This document shows, piece by piece, positions 21,126 to 32,295 of a stretch of DNA of 64,000 nucleotides. The position numbers and the translations under genes are program-made. The DNA is from Diphasiastrum complanatum (Eukaryota > Streptophyta > Lycopodiopsida > Lycopodiales > Lycopodiaceae), in contig CM055107.1 of NCBI GenBank assembly GCA_029204225.1, positions 42,034,007-42,098,006 of the forward strand, given 5' to 3'. The notes beneath the pieces were generated by a model. It was not told the DNA's origin and did not search any database. It saw only the letters and a list, made by a program, of their open reading frames with translations. The first letter of the stretch is position 1. Each line of letters begins with the position of its first letter.

Positions 21126-22316
21126 CATTGATAATTATATATCGTCAAAGTCTATCTAGGTTTGAAGCTGGGAAAGTCTCTATTACTTAGGAGCAATCTG
21201 TCTCTACAAATTACAGTACCCATAGATTCCGGATCTAACGTAAACATAATGACTGAAAAAACAACATATGAATTAGGCATTCATCATAGAATAGCATGCA
21301 GCTTAAGACATTGAAGGTTAGCTGATGCAACTAGAAGATCACCAATAGGAGAATTGTCTCAAGTTACAATTCATATTGGAGACCATAAGTTTCTTATGGA
21401 TTTTATAATATAAAGAACTAAAAGACAATCGTCATATAAATTGTTATTAGGACAACCATGGCTCTACCAGGCCGATGTCATAACCCACTGGAAGAAAAAG
21501 GAGATTACTTTCAGAGACCAGATGGAGACACCAATGGGAAAAAGTCACAAACAAATTTCTATATCATGGGAAAAGGATAAGTACGAAGGTGAGACACCTA
21601 CATTATTCTTGAGCTATACTTTGGAGGATGAAGGGCTTCAGTCAGTAGGGATTGAGGAAGGGGAGAGGTTTGTCACACTAAGTATACCTGCATATAGTAA
21701 TAGAGTAGAATATGTAGATAGAGGATATTGTGAAGTTCCAAAGATTAGTGCTATCATAGGAGATCATACTATAGATAGAATACAAATAGATTGAGGATCC
21801 AGTACCAACTTAATAACAGAAACAATGGTTAAGGAATTAGGACTAAAAAAATAGATACAGCCTATCACCTATCATGAAACCCATTTAGTAGATGTATCTA
21901 AATGTATACCAGTAGGGGAGCTAAAAGGTATTAACGTAGTTATAGAGACAGAGACATTTCTTATGAATTTCTTTGTCATAGACCCAGTAAATACACCACC
22001 TTATTCAATATTATTAGGAAGACCATGGTTATATCAAGCAGATGCTATTATAAATTGGTCTACCAGACAGATATTTTTTTCATGCATTCTCACAGCCAGT
22101 CCAATAGGGGGTCACCTTTTGAGATGGAGTGAAGAGTTAGCTAGACCTGCTGAATCCTGGATCAATTTCATAGAATGTTATAAGATTGACGAGGATGAGG
22201 AGATACCAACAGCATCTGAGTCAAGGAAAGTTTTGGGTGGAACCAGAGCAAGCTTGACCGAAGGGATGGTAGATAAAACAGTTCAAATGCTTTCTTATTC
22301 TTTGAGAGATAGCTGA
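21126..22316 (+). pseudogene. Gypsy-type protease region with two tandem retropepsin domains
   Basis: A single frame (four in-frame stops) contains two similar modules. Module 1 (about 21216-21530): VPIDSGSNVNIMTEKTTYEL, IGELSQVTIHIGDHKF and LLLGQPWLYQADVITHW. Module 2 (about 21760-22080): GDHTIDRIQID, stop, GSSTNLITETMVKELGL, VGELKGINVVIETETF and ILLGRPWLYQADAIINW. Each has the catalytic D-S/T-G region and the hydrophobic flap and C-terminal strand of a retroviral-type aspartic protease. In module 2 the Gly after Asp is now a TGA stop. Retropepsins work as dimers of one domain, so a tandem pair on one chain is unusual. Confidence 0.65.
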
Positions 22317-22624
22317 TTATATCTTTTTGTAGTGCTATTGATGGGATGCTATTCGATATTAAAATTGCTTGCCTAGTTTGGTATAAGACTATTATGTAGG
22401 GTGGATATAACATAAAAACCGAAAAGAAAGAACTTGCTCGTAAGCTAGCATAATCAAGGAAGCTTATATTTCTATCATAAAATCCATGAGCAAATGGAAA
22501 TAAAAAAAGAAAACAGGCTTGTTTCTAATGTTAAGGTAGGTTTGTCATGATGTTGATTATTATTTACAAGTTGTATATGTTTTGAATAGCTTTTGTTATT
22601 GTTTCTTAGTTTTACATTTGAATC

Positions 22625-23044
22625 TTAATAAATATCATGATGTCCTTTGTCGTTATGCCTCGATAATGGGGTTGCATCTTCTAGTAGAACATAGGATTTT
22701 TGGAGGGGATCAACAGTCATGGTTTCATATGGAACATTGCCAGGGACAAGGTGAACGGTGGATTGTAGAGAGATGAAGGCTAAACTATTGTCAAAAGCAT
22801 TTTTTTCATAGATGGTGTAAAACCTTGCAAATAGCGGATTATGTTCCAAATTTTGTTCTAACAATCTCTGAAGGGACTTTTTCTTCGAAGACACATTTTC
22901 AATATGTAGATCACATGCAATTGCATTATCAAACAATGATTTTCTAGTGATCCACCCTTCTGAAAACAATTTGTAATGTCTTTTCGTTTCGATCGAAACA
23001 TCAACAAAAGCTAGATTTTGCACTAAAAAAGGCTCTAATCGCAA
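22625..23044 (-). CDS. Hypothetical protein, unrecognised
   Basis: An open frame of 139 codons beginning MRLEPFLVQNLAFVDVSIE and containing NAIACDLHIENVSSKKKSLQ and NVPYETMTVDPLQKSYVLLE. Its composition is protein-like rather than random. A neighbouring minus-strand frame (23139-23465) might be an upstream exon. I recognise no family and cannot exclude a chance frame or a decayed gene. Confidence 0.25.
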   Translation of the reverse strand: MRLEPFLVQNLAFVDVSIETKRHYKLFSEGWITRKSLFDNAIACDLHIENVSSKKKSLQRLLEQNLEHNPLFARFYTIYEKNAFDNSLAFISLQSTVHLVPGNVPYETMTVDPLQKSYVLLEDATPLSRHNDKGHHDIY

Positions 23045-23138
23045 TATGCTTCAAATATATTCGGGTGATTGAAATACAATGTAGTGTATTCTATGTTTAT
23101 TATTGACACAAGTATTACAGACATATCATGTTTTTTAT

Positions 23139-23465
23139 TTATTCGTTTCCATATGTATGTTTCCATAAAAATGTATTGGTTATCGCGTATGGACGTATAT
23201 TATCAATTTCTAGTATTTCTTTTTTGGAGACGTGGTGCATGAAAAAAGTTGAACTGCCACAGGTGGAACAACATTTCATACATTTCACTAGATTCATACC
23301 TATTTCCAACCATTGATGATTCATCTCTGAAATTTCTAGTCTCGTCTTGTTGAAGAGTGTAAAATTGTTTCTTTGTTTTTTCAATGTTCTTTGTCTAGCA
23401 AGCATACGTTTTTGTTTCATGGATGATGTCATGAATACAGTCCAAGAAACAAAAAAAAATTGCAA
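23139..23465 (-). CDS. Hypothetical protein with Cys/His cluster
   Basis: A 108-codon frame with a basic segment (KQKRMLARQRTLKKQRNN) and CMKCCSTCGSSTFFMHH, which resembles a small zinc-binding motif (C-x2-C...H-H). It lies upstream of 22625-23044 on the same strand, so the two could be exons of one gene. No family is recognised. Confidence 0.22.
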   Translation of the reverse strand: MQFFFVSWTVFMTSSMKQKRMLARQRTLKKQRNNFTLFNKTRLEISEMNHQWLEIGMNLVKCMKCCSTCGSSTFFMHHVSKKEILEIDNIRPYAITNTFLWKHTYGNE

Positions 23466-24298
23466 TTAAAAAAATACATATGTAAAATCAAAACGCAAAA
23501 AATGAAGTTTGCAATATGCATCTTTGAATTGAAAAGTTGCAAATAAATGAAGTATTAAAAAGAGGAAGTAGTCTTTATATAAAAGCCTACAAACATATAA
23601 ACATGCAAAATGATCATCTATGATTGTAGCATAACAAACAAAGAACAATTTAAAACTAGATATGTCCAACAAATTTGAAATTTTTCAAATTTGATTTTTT
23701 ATAGTAGAAGGACACATTGGAAAATGTATCATAACAGATAAATTGTAGCAAGTATTTGAAGAACTTGGAGAGAGAGAAAAATTTCAACAAAACAATTCAA
23801 TCGATTGCTAACTTCAGAAAACATCAAGGTTGTCATAATTTTCTTATATATTGAATTTCTGTTAAAAATTTGCAGAAAAACATATATCCAAAGCACATGG
23901 CATTGCAATGTTTAGTGTGGAGGTTGAAGAAAAGGATGACAGAAATGTAACAAAAGTTATGAATCTATCATGAAATTTTGTGCATGAGGTATTAGAGCAT
24001 GATGACTATCTAGAGTTTGATAAAATTGGGACTAGCAAGGAACAATGCTACAACGTCATAGCACAAGTCCTAGACCTTCAGTATACTAGGATGAGTCCGG
24101 TAAATCGTACTATCTCATAGGAGAAGTCGTAGAGCTTTAGTGTACTAGCACGAGTTCCACAGTTCTTTCTAGAGATAGATAGGTCATGATTGAACACAAT
24201 AAATTTGTATTCAAAAGAGTGGCCGACAATGGACCATGTGATGTAAGATTATTGTAGAAACAATGATAGAATCTCTACTAATTAGCAGTAGTAGGTCC
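23466..24298. other. Intergenic, no gene recognised
   Basis: AT-rich sequence with no motif. Around 24050-24180 a segment (AGTCCTAGACCTTCAGTATACTAGGATGAG, cited only by position) is repeated once in altered form about 75 bp later. Confidence 0.4.
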
Positions 24299-25504
24299 TG
24301 AAGAAACATTTTGTTTCTAATGCCAAAGCTTTGCTAGCCTTCAATTTTGGACCTTTGACAATTGGCGACACGACATGACACGACACGAAATCAGTCGTGC
24401 CCCACGAACAGCCAAGAGGACCAGCCAAGTACCATTGGGTACATATATCTGATCTGATGTCATGACATCATCAGAAGTGTTTTAGATCGTGGCTAATCTG
24501 CCACTCTTGTAATTTGCAGATAATTCTAGATGTTTAATCTTTCTAATTTGTAAGTTACAAGAATGCGACACAAAATTGTTCGCAAACTATATACCCTCTG
24601 GTTGATGCATATGCAAGTAAGTATGAAGTCTGAAGTCTAATGCTAGTAAGCAAGACAATTGTCAGAAGACGAAAAATATAGAATACAAATCCGCCTGTGT
24701 GCGAGATAATTTTTTGTACTAGTAGATCCAAGGTCCGCTAGTAAGCGAGACTCAAATTCATGAGAGAACAGTATTTCTCTCATGCCAACACACTGCGTGG
24801 ATCTGCATGCAGTGCTTGAAAGAATTAGAAAAAAATCAAAAGATGATTTTGTAGCTTTTATGCACATTATTATTCTAGATGATTGTATGATCTTGTATGT
24901 AAATTAGTTTGTTACTATTCGTGTGTCTGATTTGCTTATTCATTTAATTTCCCACCTTGGTTTGACTTTGTTGAATGCTACATTATTCTGCTAATGTAGA
25001 TCAGCTGTGTCTGACTACTCTCTGAAGAATTGTAGGAGTGATACAACCGGCAGTGACCAGCGATCACATCTGAATTCCTGACGAACTGATTTATTTCACA
25101 AATCCTTTCGCTTCGTGCTTCGCTTCACGATCACTTAGCTAAAGGGTAAATCAATGACAGAGCTCACCTAGTTTTTGTTTCGTTTTGTTTCATCCTGTTT
25201 CGTCTCGTCTCGTCTCGTCTCATTACAAAGCTTGATTGCTTGATTGATCTTGTCGCAAATTATTTTGTTTCATGTAGTTTCGTGATCTGTGCTTCCAGCA
25301 TGAATCAATGTCAGTGCCAGTTTCACTTCACTTCATTTTGTTTCGTTTGGTTGCGCTATAGAGCGTGATTGATCAAACTCGAACAGAAACAATTCGAGTG
25401 TCATGAAAAGTTCGCGAGTCGTTCGTGATTTAATTTTGTCAGTGTTGTCACCAAAGTTGTTTTGGGTAGAATTTGCATGTTCTGAGTGCATTTCATTGTC
25501 ATCA
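24299..25504 (+). repeat. Copia-3 5' LTR
   Basis: About 1.2 kb. It ends CATTGTCATCA, followed by one base and the primer site. Four tandem GTCTC units occur near 25201-25221. Confidence 0.85.
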
Positions 25505-25505
25505 G

Positions 25506-25517
25506 TGGTATCAGAGC
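25506..25517 (+). other. Copia-3 primer-binding site
   Basis: TGGTATCAGAGC, complementary to initiator Met-tRNA, one base after the LTR. Confidence 0.9.
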
Positions 25518-25616
25518 CACCTTGTCATAATCTGACATAGCCAAAGCTATCAAATCCTAGGGGCTGAGCATTCAAATGATCAACCATCAACAAGTGTACA
25601 TGAATTCAAGAAGCAA

Positions 25617-28314
25617 TGGCTTCAATCAGCAGCATACAGAGCAAGATCTGTACAGTTCTGGATTTTTCAAGATCTAAGACATCATTGATACTAAAGGGTG
25701 AAGGTTTATTCCCCTAGGTGGATGGCACAGAGGAGATGCCTACGACATCAGGCAAAGAGCTACGTGAGTGGAGGGTGAAAAATGACAAGGCAGTAGCCTT
25801 GCTCTCTTCATCCATCGAGGATAGTCTCACACTTGACCTGGCAACAGTCTCCAAGGCAAAGGAGATGTGGGATACACTGCTCACGAGATTTCAAACGAAA
25901 TCAAGAAGTCAAATAAGGATGCTGGAAGATCAGCTGACCAATCTACAGTGGGATGGGAAAGACCTCACTTTCTTTGTAAGGAAGACGAAGGATCTATTCC
26001 TGTCACTGCAAAATTTTGGAGCAGAAAATGTTGTGTCAACTTAGAAGTAGCTCACCTACCTATTGAAAGCCTTACCCAGATCTTTTCAGACAACAATAAT
26101 CCTACTCGCGAAAGATCCTACAATTACCCTCGAAAAGGCTATTGTCGAGATTTGAGAGGAATTTGAGACGAGAGAACATCTTGATTACAAAGATGGTTCT
26201 GACCAGGCCCTCTACGGCAACAAAGAAAAGACCAAGAAACAATTCAAGCCTAAGTCGGAGTCAAATCAAAGGCAGGATCACGATCAGCAAGCAGAGGGGA
26301 CCAAAGGCAACTGGAAGAGCAAAGGGAGGTCGAAATAGCAAGGTGAAAAAAAGAAGACTTGCGTGAGATATAGACGAAATGGGCTGACAGTTGATACATG
26401 CTGGCTCAATCCAAAAATTGAATGTATCCACTAACACAAAAAGGGTTATGCAGCCATGGATTGTTGCCTAAACCCAAGGAACAAATCAACACAGAACAGA
26501 CAGGAGAACAATAGTTCATCCTATGTCGAGGAGCCTAAGAGTTCAAAAATGGGCGAAGAGAGATCGAACAGAAATTGTTCGACCGCCTACATTTGTGAAG
26601 ATGTGTGTGCAACGTCAACGTCTGACACACAGGAGGTGATCCTAGACTCAAGAGATACCTCACACTTCATGACATCAAGACAAATTATGTCTAATTTCAG
26701 AAGTGCAGATCCATCAAGATTCATTGTTCTTGGAGATAAATCCAAACATCAAGTGAATGGTATTGGTTCACTCTAGCTCAACACGAATGGCAGAGACAAA
26801 CAACTCAAAGACGTTCTGTTCGTGCCTACACTGCAGCAGGACTTGCTTTCTGTGGCAAGGATAGCTGATGCAAGGATGTGTGTGACATTTTTTGATGAAG
26901 CATGCAATGTTATTGATGTCAGTACCAGTACCCTGATTACTCAAGGCAGAAGAAAAGGTAATCTATATCATCTGAAGGTATGCCTATCTACAGCTCTGGT
27001 GCATCAGACTCATGATGATTCGCCAGACACACTTTGGCACAGGAGACTATGCCACATGAATTTGATGACACTTTACCAAGCAAGTCATCATGGAACAATA
27101 ATTGGGGTCAACATCTTGAATGCGAATAATTCGACCATCTATGATGCATGCTTGAAGGGCAAGATGTCTCGCACTCCATTCGTCAAAGACTCCTACGGAA
27201 TGACTAAGATTCTGGAGTTAGTGCATTCTGACATCTGTGGGCCTTTCAATGTGATCTCGGTAGGAGGCTCGAGATATTACATAACCTTCATTGATGATTA
27301 TAGTAAATTCGCTAGAGTGTATTTCATTTAGAATAAATCAGAAGCACTTGATAAATTCACAAAGTATGTGAATTGGGCAGAGAGATGCACTGGCAACAAA
27401 GTGAAGCAGATCAAGACAGATCGAGGTGGCAAATACATCTCGAATAGCTTCACTGACTTCTATAATGATCGTGTCATCATACACAAAAGGACTGCAGCTT
27501 ACACACCGCAGCACAACGGTGTTGCAGAGAACCCTGATGGAAGTAGCCAGATGCATGATGGCCTACTCGAAAGCTCCAAGGGTACTGTGGGCTGAAGCAG
27601 TAGCTACAGTTGCATACATCCAGGCTGACGAACGAAAATTGTTCGAGGACTGAGGCAGAGAGAGAATTGATGCAGATCACACCTTACGAGAAGCTGATAG
27701 GATCGCTGATGTATCTTGCAGGCAATACCACCCTAACATTGCCTATGCAGTGTTTAGGATGACCCAATTCTACACAAATCCTGGCTCAACACACTAGAAG
27801 ATTGCAAAACAAATTTTGCAATATCTTCAACTAACAAAGAATTATGGTTTGTGTTATTGTCGTGATGCAGGTTTTTAGATGATTTCCTTCAGTGATGCTA
27901 GCTGGGCATTCCTCAAAGATGACTGTAAAAGTGTCTCAGGAGGATGCACCATTACTTCAGGAGCGGCAATTCTCTAGGTCAGCAAGAAACAGCCATTGTG
28001 GCCCAGTCAACCTGTGAAGCAGAGTATGTTGCAGTAGCAAAGATGGCCAACGAGATAATTTGGCTTAGACAGTTCCTGGACGAATTGGATGAAACAAACA
28101 ATGAACCTCTGGTTTTGCAAATGGACAACACATCTACAATACATCTGACGAAAGACCCTGTGTTTCATTCAAGAACGAAACACATTGCGATCAAGTATCA
28201 CTTGATCAGGGACCTAATTGGCAAGAAGATGTTGCAGACCACCTTCATAAGAATAAAAAAAAAGGTTGCTGACATTTTCACGAAGGCCCTAGACAAAGGT
28301 CTATTCGAGAGATA
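25617..28314 (+). pseudogene. Copia-3 gag-pol relic lacking reverse transcriptase
   Basis: Gag pieces: LREWRVKNDKAVALLSSSIE, AKEMWDTLLTRFQTKSRSQI and LEDQLTNLQWDGKDLTFFVR. A degraded knuckle lies around 26350-26470. The protease reads VILDSRDTSHFMT near 26640, where the catalytic D-S-G is now D-S-R. Integrase: LWHRRLCHMNLM, LELVHSDICGPF, YITFIDDYSKFARVYF and IKTDRGGKYISNSF, up to HNGVAENP at about 27535. The sequence then jumps, near 27640-27670, to the RT C-terminus and RNase H: YEKLIGSLMYL, VAQSTCEAEYVAVAKMANEI and HSRTKHIAIKYHLI, with a stop at 28312-28314. The central RT (FLNG, YVDD) is absent. Several frameshifts. Confidence 0.88.
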
Positions 28315-28361
28315 GAGGAACAACCATGGAATCGTCAAGCTACCATGCTTTGAGAGGGAGC

Positions 28362-29584
28362 TGAAGAAATATTTTGTTTCTAACGCCAAAGCTTTGCTAG
28401 CCTTCAATTTTCGATCTTTGACAATTGGCGACATGACATGACACGACACAAAATCAGTCATGCCCCACGAACAGCCAAGAGGATTAGCCAAGTACCATTG
28501 GATACAGATATTTGATCTGATGCCATGACATCATCAAAAGTGTTTTAGATCATGGCTAATCTGCCACTCTTGTAATTCGCGAATAATTTTAGATGTTTAC
28601 TCTTTCTAATCTGTAAGTTACAAGAATGCAACACAAAATTGTTCACGAAGTATATACCTTCTGGTTGATGCATATGCAAGTAAGTCTAAAGTCTAAAGTC
28701 TAATGCTAGTAAGTAAAACAATTGTCAGAAGACGAAAAATACAAAATACGAATCCGCCTACGTGTGAGATAATTTTCTGTAATAGGATCTGTAGATCCAA
28801 GGTCCGCTAGTAAGCGAGACTCGAATTCGTGAGAGAACAATATTTCTCGCACGCCAACGCACTGCGTGGATCTGCATGCAGTGCTTGAAAGATTCAGAAA
28901 AATCAATAGATGATTTTGTAGCTTTTGTGCACATTATTATTCTAGATGATTGTATGATCTTGTATGTAAATTAGTCTGTTACTATTCGTGTGTCTGATTC
29001 GCTTGTTCATTTAACTGTGCACATTGGTTTGACTTTGTTGAATGCTACAGTATTCTGCTAACGTAGATCAGTTGTGTCTGATTACTCTCTGAAGGATTGT
29101 AGGAGTGATATAGCCAGCAGTGACCAACGATCACATCTGAATTCCTGACAAACTGATTTCTTTCGCGAATCTTTTTGCTTCGTGGTTCGCTTCGTGATCA
29201 CTCAGCTAAAGGGTAAATCAATTATAGAGCTCACCTAATTTTTGTTTCGTTTCATTTCGTCCTATTTCGTCTCATCTCATCTCATTACATAGCTTGATTG
29301 CTTGATTGATTTTGTCGTGAATTATTTCGCTTCGTTTCGTTTTGTGACAATTTCACGATCTATGCTTCCAGCATGAATCAATGTCAGTGCAAGTTTTGCT
29401 TCGCTTCGTTTCATTTCATTTTCTTGTAGAATTCGTTTTGTTTTGCTTGGTTGCGTTATAGAGCTTGATTGATCCCAGAAGCAATTCAAGTGTCGCAAAT
29501 TGTTTGTGATTTAATTTTGTCAGTTTTGTCATCAGAGTTGTTTTGGCTAGAATTTGCATTTTCTGAGTGCATTTCATTGTCATT
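28362..29584 (+). repeat. Copia-3 3' LTR
   Basis: It follows the purine tract GAGAGGGAGC and aligns with 24299-25504 with many transitions and small indels. The end is CATTGTCATTA, where the terminal CA is mutated. Confidence 0.82.
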
Positions 29585-31582
29585 AGATTCCAAATATGTA
29601 GAGAAGTTTTCAAGAAATTTGTAGCTTTTTTGGACTGAAAGGAGACAACACAAAATGTATGATGAGAAGTAAATGGACATCATTATGTATTTATTAGATA
29701 ATTAGGCCCGACAATTGTATCTATTTATGATTATACAGAGCTATGTGATTATCTTGTTATTTAAACTTGAAGCTTTGGTAAATGTAGCATAGCTAGTTGA
29801 TGATGTTTGAATGGAAGGCCAATTAGGATATCTTGAAAAGGTCAAAACTTTAATAATAAGGATGTTTAAAAGCAATTGTTATTAAAGAATTTGGTGAGAA
29901 AGGTATATATTTCAAGTTGGGAAAAGATTTTTGACTACAATATTAATTATTTGTTCTTATTCACGTTCTATGTGATCTCACTATACATACATTTGTATCC
30001 CTTTTGCATCTTAAGATATGAAACATAGGCACAATCATAATATATCCATTTCAAAATGATGAAATAATGTCGATTGGATGCGAACGGCCTTTTCCACATT
30101 GTTAGTACTTGCTATAAGTTAGAATTGTCAGTACTGTTTTGTTGGCATGTTGCCATGAAGAGGTGGCAATTGTCCTCTTTAATTTTTTCAAGAAGGAGAT
30201 TATGCTTATCTCCTTGCAATTTTGCAGTATGAAATTTGAACTTTGAAGTTTGCTAAAGAAAACATCGTTCCCATCCAATCGAAATTTTTTAACATTGTGA
30301 AATGGATATAAATAACTTGTACTCATCTTATGAGAAAAGTCACTAGAGGCCTTCAAATTTGGATAATATATTCAAGTAAAGTTTGGCGAACTTACATTAT
30401 ATATCAAAGATTCAAAAGGTCTATTTGTATCATCTATTGTACTCTATTAGAAAAAGTTATTTATATGAGCACTACTAAGTACTTTTCAAGTAGTATGCAG
30501 TATATTCTACACTCATGCAAAAGCTATAACAACAATTTTTGACAGCAAGGAAGTGAGTATTATTAACAACAATAAAAAAAATTCTTTTTTAAAAACAACT
30601 GCAAAAGTGGGAGAAAGTTATAGTTGGATTTCAAACACATGGGCTTCATTTTTTCAATTGGGCCAACAACATGCCAAATGAATTATTGTTTTCAAGATGG
30701 CCGAGTTAGACGGCCTAGAGCAGGCTCTGCCAGTTCAAGGCTTCATCTTTCAAACATTGGTTGTCCTATCTCCCCCTTCAAGTTTTTGAAGGTATGGGAA
30801 CGGAATGAGGGTATGTTTTTGGTGGAAATTCACACTTGGCTCAAATTGTGGCAAATATTCCCTACTACGTACAAGCTTAAAGAAGAAGAAAAATCAATAA
30901 CAGGTGTTATTGTAGAAATGCACAATTTGCCAATGGTATGGCAATGAGGCCAAGAATCCCAAAAGGTTATTATATCGCCATCTGCACATCGTTTTATTAT
31001 TTTGGATTTTTGCTATTGATTTCTTATCTTCAAAATGTGTAAAGCTCTCAGGAATATCCTTCATTCGTCACATGGCTTCTGAAATTTCTCCCTATCCAAG
31101 TACATATTTATCTTCGACCATTCTACAAGACAATTTGTGATGTTCAGGCAAAGGGAGGCATCTCGGGGTGTGTTTCTTAGTCGCCTAAGGTTCAAATGAT
31201 GAGGTGTTATGTACCATAATGGTACACCCTTCAGTGACGGCCTTGCAAGGAGCATGACAGAGGACTGGAATTTTTGACATGTTTGGGTGCCACATGTCAC
31301 CATCCTAGGTGGTCACGTGTCGTTGGCAGGACTGTGCTTGATGGGACCCATTGTGCTATGCCTATACAGTAGTGGGATTTCTCTCTTTCCATTCACTCAG
31401 TCTATCCGGGAGTTGGTGGATGGAGAGCATGTGCATGAGCCAGGATGTATCTCCAGGCCAGGAGATGTGTGCTAGGGAGAGCCGAGTGCGATGGCTGGTG
31501 GTATGGGATGCTAGTTATCGTAGGAGGCTTGACCGGACATGATTATGTCAGTCAGTTGTGACCCTATGGAGGAACCTGCCCG
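29585..31582. other. Intergenic, no gene recognised
   Basis: AT-rich to about 30600, then GC-richer. A 15-bp palindrome GTACCATAATGGTAC is at 31210-31224. The sequence just before 31583 (GGAACCTGCCCG) and after 37414 (CACCTTAAAGCG) was contiguous before Copia-2 inserted. Confidence 0.45.
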
Positions 31583-31587
31583 ATTGG

Positions 31588-32235
31588 TGTGAAAGATTTC
31601 AGATCCTTAAGATCCAATCTACTTGAATGATCTTTGGTTAGAAAGAGAAATACACTACCAATTTCACCAATGTAGAAAAATCAGCATCTACACACAATTT
31701 GAGATGCAAACACTAATAGAACTTGATCAAACTTGAATGAAATGATTATGTACTGTTGTTGTCCGTACAAAACCAGCAAGCTACTATTTCACACGTGTGG
31801 ATCCCAAAATAGCAAATATAGATCATTCTACACATAGAATTGCAAGCAATCACCAAAATAGTGCACCAATGGATAGTAGAACCCAAGAGAACCATGTATA
31901 AGCATGAAATGAGATAGAGAAGAGAGAAGATGACTCTCTCCACGAGTTACATCCTTTTATAGCAGGTCCAAACCCTATTTGGCCACTTGGCTTTCCCACC
32001 ATAATGCTAACCCTACCAATTTTGGGTCTAGATTCAATGTACCCAACTTATTCAAATTGAATCTACTCAAACTCGCATTCTATCTTTCCCACACTTTCAA
32101 AAAGTGTCTATTCAAATGAAATTTAGACTAATGAACATTGAAAAGTCAACATCTAAGTCTAAAACAAGTTTTGGCCTCAATATGCCAAATATGGAAATAT
32201 TGCAAAATGTGATGAAACTAGTTGAATCTTTCACA
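31588..32235 (-). repeat. Copia-2 3' LTR
   Basis: It contains the palindrome CACACGTGTG (31790-31799) and, in minus orientation, a TATA box (GCTATAAAAGG, near 31953-31963). Confidence 0.93.
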
Positions 32236-32295
32236 CTCCCTCTTCAACTAGTTTTAGCATAGACTTTGATAATACTCCAAGTGAAGTCCTATGCT

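Larger units (their letters stand above)
24299..29584 (+). mobile_element. Copia-3 LTR retrotransposon, internally deleted
   Basis: The two long repeats at 24299-25504 and 28362-29584 start TGAAGAAA and share their whole length, including GACAATTGGCGACA and a TTCGTTTTGTTTCG-rich middle. The initiator-Met primer site TGGTATCAGAGC is at 25506-25517, and the purine tract GAGAGGGAGC at 28352-28361. Gag, protease, integrase and RNase H relics lie between, but reverse transcriptase is missing. The target duplication is not evident. A related 3' fragment lies at 49440-49935. Confidence 0.9.

Noticed and set aside
24299-25504. Minus-strand frames within the Copia-3 LTRs (24643-24867 and 28706-28906)
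   Set aside because: Present in both LTRs only because the LTRs are copies; no motif and no plausible start context.
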